Positions 1-12,500 of a stretch of DNA of 64,000 nucleotides are shown here, in pieces; within the stretch, counting starts at the first letter, position 1; each line of letters starts with the position of its first letter. The DNA comes from Anaeramoeba flamelloides (taxonomy: Eukaryota; Metamonada; Anaeramoebidae), in contig JANTQA010000032.1 of NCBI GenBank assembly GCA_027625915.1, positions 12,850,001-12,914,000 on the forward strand. The letters run 5' to 3'. The notes under the pieces are model-generated. The model searched no databases. It had not been told where the DNA came from and worked only from the letters and a program-made list of their open reading frames with translations. A program made the translations under genes and the position numbers.

Positions 1-343
1 CTCTTGTCCTGCTGTATCCAAAATTTCAAGTGTGACAGCTTGCTCATCAACCATAACATCCTTACGATAGGATTCTTCAATTGTTGGATCTAAATGTTTA
101 AAGGAAATTTTTCAAAAAAAATAAAAAAGGGAAAAAAAAAATTTAATTGTATTGTTTTCTTTTTAAATTTTGCAAAAGAAGAAGGTTGATAAAAGGAAGA
201 AAAAAAAAAAGATTTGATGTTATATTTTATTGTTACATACCGTATTTTTCAATAAACATGTCACGAAGGAACCTAATTGTTAAACACGATTTTCCAACAC
301 CACCACCTCCAACAACAGCAATTTTAAAATAATTATCGCTCAT
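1..343 (-). CDS. Ras-family small GTPase, 5' part (two exons, partial)
   Basis: Exon 1 is 241-343 and exon 2 is 1-89, running off the left edge; the 151-nt intron (90-240) has GTATGT at its start and TTTAG at its end, and the split codon makes an Asp. The 64 visible residues hold the P-loop GGGGVGKS (residues 12-19), the effector loop [11 protein letters not shown] and the switch II start DTAGQE. These are the Ras/Rap signatures; positions equal to human Ras G12, G13 and Q61 are unchanged. The product should be a membrane-attached GTP-driven signalling switch. Family assignment within Ras/Rap/Ral cannot be made because the specificity motifs and the C-terminal lipidation signal lie outside the window. 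The start is the only ATG in frame ahead of the P-loop and gives the usual short N-terminus. Confidence 0.93.
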
Positions 344-3300
344 AATAATTCAATTTAATATTTCAAAAAGGTAAAAAAATGTTTACCTTAATCCAAACAA
401 ATCTCAACTTTAATTCGAGACTCTTTTTTGATTCAAGATTTCCTTTTATAAAAAACAACAACAATTAAGGTACTAAGAACCAGTTTTTATTGTTTTTTCC
501 AAATGTAACTGACTAAAAACTTTCAAAACCAAAAACAATTTTTGGTACAATTTCCAATTATAAAAGTCTGAGAAATTCTTTTTCAAACCGTTTTTGAGAA
601 AGAATATTGTGAAGATCAATAATTTTATAAAGTTAAGTAATTCTGATATCAATAAAATGATTTAATTCAAAGCCAAGATAAAATAATTTCTGATTGAAAA
701 AAGAAGTAAAAGTTTTCAGATATTTATTTGATTTTATCAGTTATTGGAAAAGAATTCAATTAAAACTCGAGACACCAAACTCTTTTATCAACTTTAAAGA
801 AACAAATTCACATTTTTAAAACAAGGAATTTTTCCAAATTAAATTTTCAGTCAATAAGATTTGATCCTTTTGAGATAGCTTTTTGGGTACTAAAAAAGAA
901 AAACAAAATTTTGTAATAGATTTTTATTTTTTAGGTATCTCACTTTTGAGTGATTTTTGATAGCCTGTCTGAACAAACAATATTTCAAATTTAATCTCAT
1001 TTTCATAATAAAAGAAAAATAAATGAAATATTGAATCCTTCAAGATCTAAAAAATTTAAACATGATATTTTATTCAATAATTTTTATTAATATAAGAGAA
1101 AATTTTCAAGATTAAGTAATATTATTTTTTCAAATATTTACAAATTTTTATTTATATCAGTTTTTTGCTTTTATCATTATAATTATATTTATTATTTATT
1201 CCTAATTTTTAATTTGTTTGGCTTTATTTGTTTGAAAATCTTTAAAAAATTGAGAAATAAATAAAATAGTATATTTGATAAATTTAATCATAGGTTGTTA
1301 ATGACTTTCTGAAATAATTAAGATTGGGATTATTAATTATTGATTTAAAAATAATCAAATTAGAGAGGATTTCTTTGGATAATAAGTTGAACATTAGAGG
1401 TTTTATAAAAAGTATTTGGGGTGACTTTTTGGTCTGAATGGTTCGATGATTGTTCCCAGATTTATTTTTTTAAAACAAAAAGAGATTTGAACTGTTCTTT
1501 GAATCAAAAAATTATATTTTTTAAAGTTTAAAATAAGTATATATATATAGATAGATGTGCAATTAAGAAAATTTTTATACTGAGTTATTACAAAACGCCG
1601 TTGTCTCATTTTTAAAGTGTATTTTTGTGTACTTCCTTTACAGATATTTAGATTTCATTTTTTCTTCCAAAGAAAATAAATTATTTTAAATTAATTCAGA
1701 AATATGTTGAATATTGAACTTTTCAAAAATGTAAAAAATAACAAAATTTTAAAAACAACAATCATTTAGTTCTTAAAATAGAATTTCAAGTAAATTTTGT
1801 ATTCTAGTAATCAAGTTTTTCCCTGGGTTTTCAATTTCAGGTTGCGGTAATTATTTTCTTAATTTGCAATTAATTTTACAAGAAGTTTTTTTTATTGTTA
1901 ATAGACTCTTAAGTTTTTTCCAAAGAATTGTTATGGGGGTATAGATTTTTTTATGTTACGAAATTATTTTGATACAAAAAAGTATATCTTCAAATTCTAC
2001 ATATTTTTTGAATCTGTATAGATCTCAAAGATAAATGAAAAAAACAATAAAAAATAACGCCAAAATTTGTTTCTTTAACTTTTTCTAGTATTAATATTTT
2101 ACCTTTTAAAATTATCTGTATTTTTTGTGATTTAATTGTATAATGAGAATTGTGTTAAAATTTTTTCATTTACTCGAGAAAAAGTTCATTCAAAGTTCAA
2201 AGTTTATTTTTTTCAAGTATAAACAGTAATTATTAATATTTCAGAAAAAAACACATTTGATTAACTGATATTTAATTTGGAAAATACACCAATTTAAAAT
2301 GTTTATCATTAATTTCTCTAGACTTTAAAATTATTTGGTGTTATTTTTTGATTTTTTTTGTAAAATTGTTACTTCAGGTTAGTTCATTTAAATTTTTCAA
2401 CCAGATGAAACTCCAATTAAAAAAAAAAAAAAAAAAAAGACAAAATATTGTTGTTTTTTCCCCTTATTAAAGTAAAGACCGAACTCTCATTATTTTTCAC
2501 AAAATAAAAAAAAAAATGAGTATTATTTAATAAAATTGGAAATATCATAATTTAAGAATTTAGAACATCACATTGTAACAAAAAGAACTTTTTTAAAAAA
2601 AGAACAAAATCTGAAAAATGTTGTTTGTTTATTAAAAAATTAGAAAGTAGTAAAAGAAATAATATTTATACACGAAAAAAACAATAAAATTGATTAATAA
2701 ACAAAGATCTAACCAATCAAATCTACATTCTGAAAAAATCTTAACTTATCTCCCCTTTCCACAAAACAATCTGATCTAATTTTAATGGAGAATCAAAAAG
2801 TGATAATCAAAAACTTTGTTTTTTAATTAAAAGAATGTTTATTTGTACCAAATTCTCAAAATGTTATGTATTTCATTATGAATCATTATTTAAATAAACC
2901 TTATAAAAAAAGGAAAAAAAAATAATAATAATTTGTCTATGAGTTGCCCAAGAGATGATATTTTATTTTCATACTTGAAAATTGAGAGTATTTTTTAACT
3001 TTTTCTATACATTCAACGTCTATTACAAACGTTTGATAAAAAAATATTCCCAATTTTTTTCTAAATAAAGCCATAAAAATCGTTCTCTAGAAGTTTCTGA
3101 TCATTTTTAAAGATAATTTTAAAAACTTTTTTCAGACAATTTTTGAAAATACTTTCCTATTATTTTTTTAAATAAAAAAATATTATTTTTTAATTTGATT
3201 TGATTTTCCTTTATTGATTTTTTTGTAAAGAAATGAGAGAAAAATAACCATTACAGTGATAAAATTCATTGTTGATGTGTCTTTTAAAACCCAAAAAAAA

Positions 3301-3589
3301 GATATCTGAAAATAAAATAATTAATATAAATTGTGATGTAATAACAAAAAAACAAAGTTAGTTGATTTTATATTAAAAATTGAATTAAAACTATTCCTCC
3401 TTCTTAAGAAAAATTCTCTTTGTTAAATGTCTCAAAATCGAAGTAAATTCACATTCATAACATTCCTTCAACTGCTTAATTTTGAGAGTTTTTTGGGTAG
3501 TAGAGGCATATTATTAAAAAAAAATAAAAACAAAAAAAAACACAAAAATAGTATATATTTTGATCTCTATAAATCAAAATTAATTTTAT
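344..3589. other. Intergenic, no gene recognised
   Basis: A+T-rich sequence with long A and T runs. No exon with a recognisable domain was found. It lies upstream of the Ras gene and downstream of the CH-RasGAP gene, so it must include the promoter of the former and the 3' end of the latter, but no promoter or polyadenylation motif stands out. Confidence 0.5.
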
Positions 3590-6500
3590 TTATTTATTAT
3601 TCCTATTAGAATCTAATTCTTTTTGTTCTTGTTCTTTTTGTATATTTTTAATATTCTGTAAAAAATTATCAATTTTTTCTGTTTCAAAAGCAAACAGGAA
3701 GGTGTTTTTAATTAATTTATCAAAGATTATGACAACTTTGCCTCTGTTCATTGAATAGTCTAATTTTATTGATAATTGTGGGTGGATGATTATAATTTCT
3801 TCAGGTTTTTTCTCTTTCAGCTTTTGTTCGAAACTGAAAATACTGATCAAATTGTTTTTAATAATAAAATATTTTTTTAAAAACAGTTTGTTGCCAATTA
3901 AGGATGAAGAAAAATAAATCCAGCCTCTGTCGGTAATTTTATGATACCAATTATTTTTCCATATAACGATATTTTTTTTAATTCGATCAAAATTCTCGAT
4001 CTTTGGCAATGATACCAAATCATCGTCCACGTGCTTACCGTTCTCCTCGTCCACATTATAATTATTATTGACATTGTTGATACCAATCTTATTTTTTTTA
4101 TTTAGTTCGGTTTTTAAAGTTAAACAATTATATTCAATTCCGCCAATTCTACCGATAACGGATTTTAATTGGTTTGCAATTTTCTTTAATTGTTGATAAT
4201 TGGAAATAATTTTTTGCTTTGTAAGATCATCATCATTGATATTAACATTCTTATCACTGTGGGTTCTAAATTTAAAAATCAATTCCTCAGATAAATTTTC
4301 GGGCTTTGGTTTGTCGTCTTTATCGAAATTTAATAATAAATGAGAATAATATTGATTGATGACGCTTGTGGAACTAGGAATTAGAGTGGATTTGATATCA
4401 TTGTTTTTATTGTTTATGTGTAATTGCTCTTCAATGTTGAGCCCCGTGGAAATAATGTCCACAAATTTGGAACGTTCGTTAAATTTATTTGTGATCACTT
4501 TATTGATAAACATCATTGAAGATTCATGTTTGGTAAACAGTTCACCATTGCTAAAGGCAGTTATTGCCTTGCTTAACATTTGGAGCGCATTCAAACTTTT
4601 TTGAGACAATCTAATATTGTTAATGATTCCGTATCCTAAGGGGTTGAGTATCGCCTTGCAAAAGAAATTAATAAAAATGGAAGAGCCAATTACGGTGGAG
4701 ATGGTATCCGGAAATCTTGCAGAAACTTCTTTTCTTAAATGGTTGCCAATGATTAAAAAGAATTTGGGAATATTTCTTATTGAAGAAAAAATGGAATTCA
4801 AAAACTTTTCGAAATAATAAATGATATTATTTTGATTTTTTATCAATTCGTTTTTGTCCTTAATAATTTTGGCATCAATTTCGAAATTTAAATTTTTCTC
4901 ATTTTTTACAATTTCTAAAATGATTTCCCTTAAGATCGATTTTAAATAAGTTTTGCCATTAATCTTTGTATACTGGATCAAAAGCGATAAACCGATCGAG
5001 TCATATATTGTCAATAAATTTAGCCCCGAAATCGTTGTAATTACATCCTGCGATAAGCACATTAATACAAAGTTTAGGGAAAATCCCATCAAGTGGAAAA
5101 ATTGTAATAATTTTAATGCCAATTGCTTTATTGATTTTTGATTACAATCAGAATTTGTTAGCACAACAGATAAATATACAATAATTGGATCCTCAATAAA
5201 ATTGTTCATTAACTTTATTGATTTCTTTACACCGGTTGCCAAGAGCGGCAATTTCCCATTTTTTAACTGAAGTAATGATTTGCTTATAATTGTTTGATCT
5301 TTTTTACTAATGTATTGTTTGCAAAATTGCTTGATCGTGCCACCAATGGATTCTTTTTTTAAATTACTTAATAAAGTATTTAATTGAGTTTTGATATTTG
5401 GGAATTTCATTTTTTGAAAATATTGTTGAAAGGCGTTTTTTAAGAAATTATTATCTGGGATTCCACAAACATATTTATCAAATATTTGAAAAATAGATTT
5501 TTTGAATATTTTTATTTGATTTGAGTTTTTGAAATTTATATCTATTATTTTATTCTTTATTAAAATTTTATTTAAAAATGATTGTGTTAATTTCCATTTA
5601 AATACTTTTGAATATAAAAAAATAATAAAGATTGTTTTTATTGAATTATAAAATTCTTCTTCTTTTTCCTTTAAATTATTATTAATATCATTATTATTAT
5701 TATTATTATTGTTGTTGTTGTTGTTGTTGTTGTTGTTAGAAGAGGAAAGTGAAATTTTTTTAAAAATATTAATGATTTCTTTCTGGATTTGAAAGATTTG
5801 TTGTAAATTTGTATTATTTAATGTTAATATTAAATCATTAATTTCTTTTATATATTTTAAATTATTGGTTAATTTTGACCAGCTTTGCAAAAGATCATAT
5901 ATTGCTTTAACTAGGGTATATTCTGATTGATGATGATTTTCTTGATTATTATTACTCTTTTCCTCATTATCATTATCTTTATCATTATTAATTGAAAAAT
6001 CTTGTTGTATTGTTTTCACTGTGTTAATTTTTGGTATATTTGCTCCAATTTTATTTAATATTAAATCTAATCTGGAATTGAATTGATTATAAATATTTAA
6101 AATTTTATTAGTATTTTCAAAATAATTCTGAAATATAACTTGTGTTTCTTTTTTTAAATTATTATTGTTTAATTGCACTAAATACTCTGTTTTTTTTAAA
6201 TTCTGCTTTAATTGATTTCGAAAAGTTGTTTGAGTTTTAAAAGTTGTTTTTTTTTTAATTATTTCTCCTAGATTATATTTTAATTCATCCAATAATTTAT
6301 TTCTTCCGTTTAATACTGAATCAAATTTTTTATTTTTATTTTGTTGAATTAATATTTCATTATTTATTTTCTCCAAGTCATTTTTTTTGCTGTCTTTATT
6401 GTTGGTATTGATATTGATATTGAGGTGGCTTTTGTTAATCATATTGTTGGTGGTGTTGTTGTTGTTGGTGATATTGATGCTGGTGCGGTTGGTATTGTTG

Positions 6501-9500
6501 GTGCTGTTGGTGCTGTTGCTGCGGATACTTTTATTATATTTCTGGTTGATATTGTAGCCAATACCTAGATTTTTATTCTTTCGTAAAATGTTATTTAAAT
6601 TGCTTTCATTATCATTCTTGTTGATATCCATAGTAGTTTTATTTGGGTTTGTGTTTTGAAGGTTATCATTTGTTTTATACATATTTGGTTGTAAACTCAT
6701 TTTGATCGATTCAATATTCAATTTTGAATTTTCATTTTTTAATTTTTCAATAAACAGCTCTGGTAAAGAGGCTGATTTCGTAAATTTTTTATTTTGTAAA
6801 TCATTATTGTTAAAAACATTAGATTCACTAGTTGTTTTTTGAAACTGATTTTTATTGAAAAAAATACCTTTATTGTTGCCACTATTATTGTTAATTTTAT
6901 GATTATTTAATTGTAGATCTTGTGATTTTTTATTTCTTGGTGTTTGTAAAAAATTGTTTGATAATCCTAAAGAAGATAAATAATCTTCACTAGTCATTAA
7001 AATGGAACTTTTTTGTTCATTGTTATTTATTTTTAGATCTAAATTTTCTGAATTTTTAAGCATTGATTCAATATCCTGTGTAGAAAGGTTTTTTTGATCA
7101 TTGGAGAAAGTTTCATTTTTTTTTTTATAATTATTTGAAAGATAATTATATTTATCATTTTTGTTATTAAAAAGATTATTATTGTTGTTGTTGTTGTTGT
7201 TGTTTTTTTTATTATTATTAGTAATTGATGATGATGATGGTGATGTTGTTGTTGTTATATTATTTTTTGATTTATTACTAAGTCTTGCAATTAAATCATC
7301 AATACTTTCACCATCCAACGATTTTGTTTCAATTTTCTTTTCTTTGACTGGCAGGGTTTCTGTTAATGAAGGTTGCCAAAGGAATAACCTTGCAAGGAAT
7401 TTTGCAATTTCAAGTGCGTTTCCCTATTATATTAAATTAAAAGAAAACAGAAATGATAAGATAGAATATTTTAATTTTTATTAGAGTTTTTTTTTTAAAA
7501 AAAAAAAAAAAAGATTATATTTTTTTGGGATTTAAGTAAATTTGAAATATACACATTAATTTTTTGAAAATTTTTTGGTAATTTTATATATAAAAATTAA
7601 ATAGTGTGATATGAGAAAATTGTCACATCACAAAAAAATAAAATATGCTATAAGGATCAATAAAAGTTTGAGAATTCAATGATAAAACAAAAAGTTCTAA
7701 AAAAATGATTCGCAATAATTTGAAATAAATTATTTTTGGACTAATGAATACCCAAGAATAAATATATATGTCTTAAAAAAACTCAATTTTCGGAATTATT
7801 GTTCAGGATTAAGTGTTAAAAAGTACTTAATCTGTTAAAGAGAGAATTCTGAATACATTCACATTTATTTTGGCGTACACGATCATGAAAAAAGTTTTCC
7901 AAAAAAAAATTTAACATTTGCTAATTTTTCACTTTTTAGATAAGTTCAATTATAATAATCGCTATTGGTTAATAAAAGATCTTGGATCAAAAAATTTTTT
8001 TAAAGATATTTTTTAATTAAAGTTTAAAAAATCCAATTTTCCATTTTCGATAAAGTTTTTTTTTCAATTTAATAGTAAAAAATTTAAAAATTTTTTCTTG
8101 ACACTTATGACATCATTTTATTATATTTTAAAATTGTTTTAAATCTGATAAATATCTTTCAAATAGGGAATCTATTATTTGGACTCTTAAAGAATTATTT
8201 GTTCTTTTGAAGACTGGAAAACCTCTTTTTTTTTTTAGGTTTTTCCGTTAGGTTTTTTTTACTTTTTGGAATAAACAGAAAATTTTTATAAATTTTCGGT
8301 TTCTTTGAAAAAGTAAAAAAAACTCTATGACACGAAATATTTATTATCAGTTATTTTTTTTTTCCATAATTGAGTTTTTTTTTAGATGATAAGAGTGTTT
8401 TCAAAACTATTAGTTATTATCTATTCAAAAAAATATCCTCAAAAGTTGAATTTAAGGAAAATTCATCATCACATCCATTTTAAAAAATTTTTACCTCGAA
8501 ATGGAACTTTTTTTCTAGACTAGAGACTTTTAAAAATCGCAGTACTATTAACAACAATAGATATAATAGCCTCAAGATTTTTAAGTACTGAAATGATTGG
8601 TTATATTGTGAATAAACTCTATTATCAATATGAAATGATAATTGAAGAAGTAGTAGTTTTGTCTAACTTTTTTTTTTCATTTTTATTTTTTCATACTAGT
8701 GAAGTGTAGTGCAAAAAAAAAAATTCAAATTTATTTTTTCACAAAATTAATCTTATTCAACTAAAATGTTATTAAAAGAACAAATTATCAGAATGTTAAA
8801 AAATATCAAGAACTTTTTTTTGATTATTTTGTTATTTAAATCGTGAATTTTATTTAAATTATTATAATTAACAAAAAAAAATTTGAAATTAAAACGAGTG
8901 TTAATCAAGACTGAAGACTCCTTTTAATGATTATGATTATCTTTTTAGATTTTTTATTTCAATTACATCAAGATCATTCAAGTAGATTTTCTTAATATCC
9001 ACATTTTGATTTTTAATTGTAAAGAGTTTTACAAAAAATCGGAAAATTTTCATTTTTTGGACAATTCATATACTAAAGATTGTAACTCTTAGAGGTAATC
9101 CTGAATATTGAATCGAAATTGATTTGTGAGTATTGATTTTGGAGAAATTCTACCCTTAGTGAGGTGAACCTTGTTAAAATCAAAATAAACTCCAATTCAA
9201 AATTTATCATCAACAACCGTATTCAAACTGAAATCATTCTGTAACCGGTTTGGGTAGATACACATGAAAATGGGAAAATGGTAAGATTCCAAAATATGCC
9301 CATGTTATAAAAAGAAAGTTGATGATGTCCCTAATAAAAAAATAATTTTAAAACAATCAGATAACATCTTTATATGAAAAAAATCTTGTTCAAAAATATT
9401 GTGATTTTTTCATAAAAAAGGTATAATAACGTTTTTATATCGTTATAAATTTTTATTATTTTAAAATATTTCAAATTTTTAAATAAATTATTTAATTGTA

Positions 9501-12500
9501 AAAAATCTTTTTTAAAAAAAAATAAATTTGAAATACTCCTAATTACAATTCGTTTAAAAAAAATGTTTTTTAATGATAATTTTACAATTTAAACCAGTTT
9601 TCTATCATGATTTTTAATGGTGAAACAATTTTAACAAGCTGTATTATGTATTTTTTTTATTATATTATTTTTTTTCAATATATTTGTTTTATAACACATT
9701 ATACAACATGTTTTATCTCTAATAACACCAAAATAACATTTTACAAAATTTTATAACACCTTTTAGAACAAAAAAAAAAAATGTTTTAAAATTTGTTCAT
9801 TTTTTTATAACATGTTATAGGTGATAGGTTATTAATATTTTAATGAGTTTCTTTTAAATTTTATAACACTTTCAACATTTAAAACACTTCTATATCACAT
9901 GTATAATATGTTATATAATTTTTTTTTTATTAGGGTGTAAACCGGTTCATATTGGGGCTGTAAAAGATATGAGAAAACTAGAAGACACTAAAAAAAACAA
10001 GAAATTAAAAAAATCAAAAGTTTTGACTACAGTATAATAGTCAATGAGGATACAAATGTATTATTGAGGAAAATGAAAATAAAAGAAATTTATGATATTA
10101 CTATAGAGTACTTTTTGACTAATTTGACTCAACATGCTATTAAGGAAAAAGGAGCTCAAAACTAAATAATCCCTAATCATACACACACACACAAACACGT
10201 TCATTTGGATCAAAATACTTGTGATCTCCCAACAATTATTTTTGACTTTTTCAGTTTTTTTCTATCTTTTCTTTTTTGTATTTCTATATTCTTTTTTTTT
10301 TTTTTTCTGACTCTTTATTTTCCTTATTTTAGAAAATAAAATTAAGTTTCAAATACTTCTGATGACTGTGTCTATTTTAGATACTCTTTGAATTGGGAGT
10401 TATAAATTTATTTACTTCAAAATTCTCTCATTAACATATTAACTGATTCTTTCATTTAACCCTTAGCAATAAATATTCAATTCAACATTTTTGATATAAC
10501 AAAATTCATTTTTTTTGGAAATAAAACCTTATTTAATAAATTCTATAACATACTAAATTAGAAAGACTTATTAATTGAAATGTAAACAATTAGTTTATCA
10601 TTAACACAATACCCACAAAAGAAAAAATAAATAATTATCAATAAAAATAAATCAAGGATGTGTGAAAATTTTTTGAGTTATCAAAGCAAATAAAAATATA
10701 TTGGTGAATTTGTTTAAATTTTACTAACAATTATTGAATTATCAGAGGTTAGATATCGCCAACTATTTTTTTTTGATTTTTTCAATTTAAAGGTTGAGTC
10801 ATCATGACGAAAAATAATTTTTTGCAATTGTAAAAAAAAATTTTCCTAATTTTTATGAGTGCAGACTACCAATTAAAAACCAATCAACATGTAATTTTAA
10901 ATCGATTTTGTAAAATCAACCATGAAAAACGTGGACATTTTAAGAAAAAAGAAACAACAAGTGACACTCAATTCCCAATTTACATTCTGTTGAATTATAA
11001 TTTTGAAAACAACTGTGTTAGTTTCCAAGTATTGATCTTTGGCACTTTTTGAGATCTATGAAATTTTTTTTTTTTCATTTTTTTAATTTCTCAAAACTAG
11101 TTATTTTTATCTCAGGAATGTTACAAAATCAATTATTTGGAAAAGAAAAAAGTATTTTCAAAATAGCAACAAATTGGAATAAAATAAATAAAATTGATTT
11201 CGTAAATAAAGAAAACAATTTGATACAAATTGAAGAAATTTAAAGTATTTGGATAGAAAAAACGAAAAGAATAATTTGGACTTTTTTTTTCAAAATTTGA
11301 ATTTTTTGAAATTGAGAATACTTTGGATTTTTTTTTTTCTTCTAATTTGAGTTTTTTGAAATCGATAATCCTGGATCTTTTTTGTTATTTGCTTTTTTGT
11401 TAATGAGATCTTGTGGTTGTCTTGTTAATTGTTTTTTTTGCCAATCATATCCTTTTAAATTTTTTTTTTTAATTTGAATTTTTTTTATTGAAGATCCTTT
11501 TTAATTTCTTTTATGTTTTTTGTAAATATTTGTATTTTTTTGTCAATGAGATACTTGACTTTTTTTTTTTTATTTTGAATTTTTTTTATTGAGATTCTTT
11601 TGAATTGGAATTTTTTTTTTAAAACAGAATTGTTGGTAATGAGATCCTTGACTTTTTTTTTTTTATTTTATTTTTTGTTTTGAATAACCTTAGAATTTCT
11701 TTTTTCTCAATTTGGGTTTTAGTCAATTGAGATCGTTTTGAATTTTTTTTTTTAGTGAAATTTTTTGTGGTAGATCCTGTAAATTTTTTTTTATTATTAT
11801 TTGAATTTTTTCATCCAAAAGAAGTTCAATTTCGGAAGGCCCTTTTCAGTGGTAAATGATTTCTCTGGTATGGAGCAAATTCACCCGAAGTGGCCAGACA
11901 CTTAAAGGGGTTTATTTAAGCTTCTAGTATAAAAAAAAAAAAATACTTTACAAATCTTGTTCTTTCAAAAAAAAGAGAATAGAGAAAAGAAAAAACAGAA
12001 AACATAACAAATAGAAACAAAAACATAAGCATAAGTATAGAAACAAAAACAAAAACACCAAAAAGAAACTGGCTCTAAACTAGAAGAAACGGAGAAGGAT
12101 CGAGAATCAGAAAGGGAAAATAAGAATGAACAAGAAGATGAAAATAAAAAGAAATGTTCTAAAAAACAAAAGTTATAGTGATCAAAATAATGCGTGCCCA
12201 ACGACTATAATCCGTGTTTCAAAATATTGTCCGTGATTTTTTTTATTCTTATACCAAGGCAACGTCCAATCAACTACTAAATAGTATACCGAAGTACAAA
12301 TCAATTTTGAAAGTAAAGGTCTGGTTATTTTCAGTAAAATTTAAATTATTCATGTAAATAGTTGAAAATTTTTCATAATATTCTCAATATTTTTTTTGAA
12401 TTTTTTTGTTTTTTTGATGATTAAAAATTTCAAAAAAATTTACTCTATTTTTAAAGATAAATTTTCCAATTTGATCCTTCATTTTTAGAATTTCTTTTTA

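Noticed and set aside
7316-7318. TTG as start of the RasGAP-like protein
   Set aside because: The frame continues upstream for 35 codons to a splice acceptor and completes a CH domain.
7161-7484. Plus-strand frame rich in Leu opposite the Asn-rich exon
   Set aside because: Antisense of Asn codons; the minus strand holds a real domain protein.
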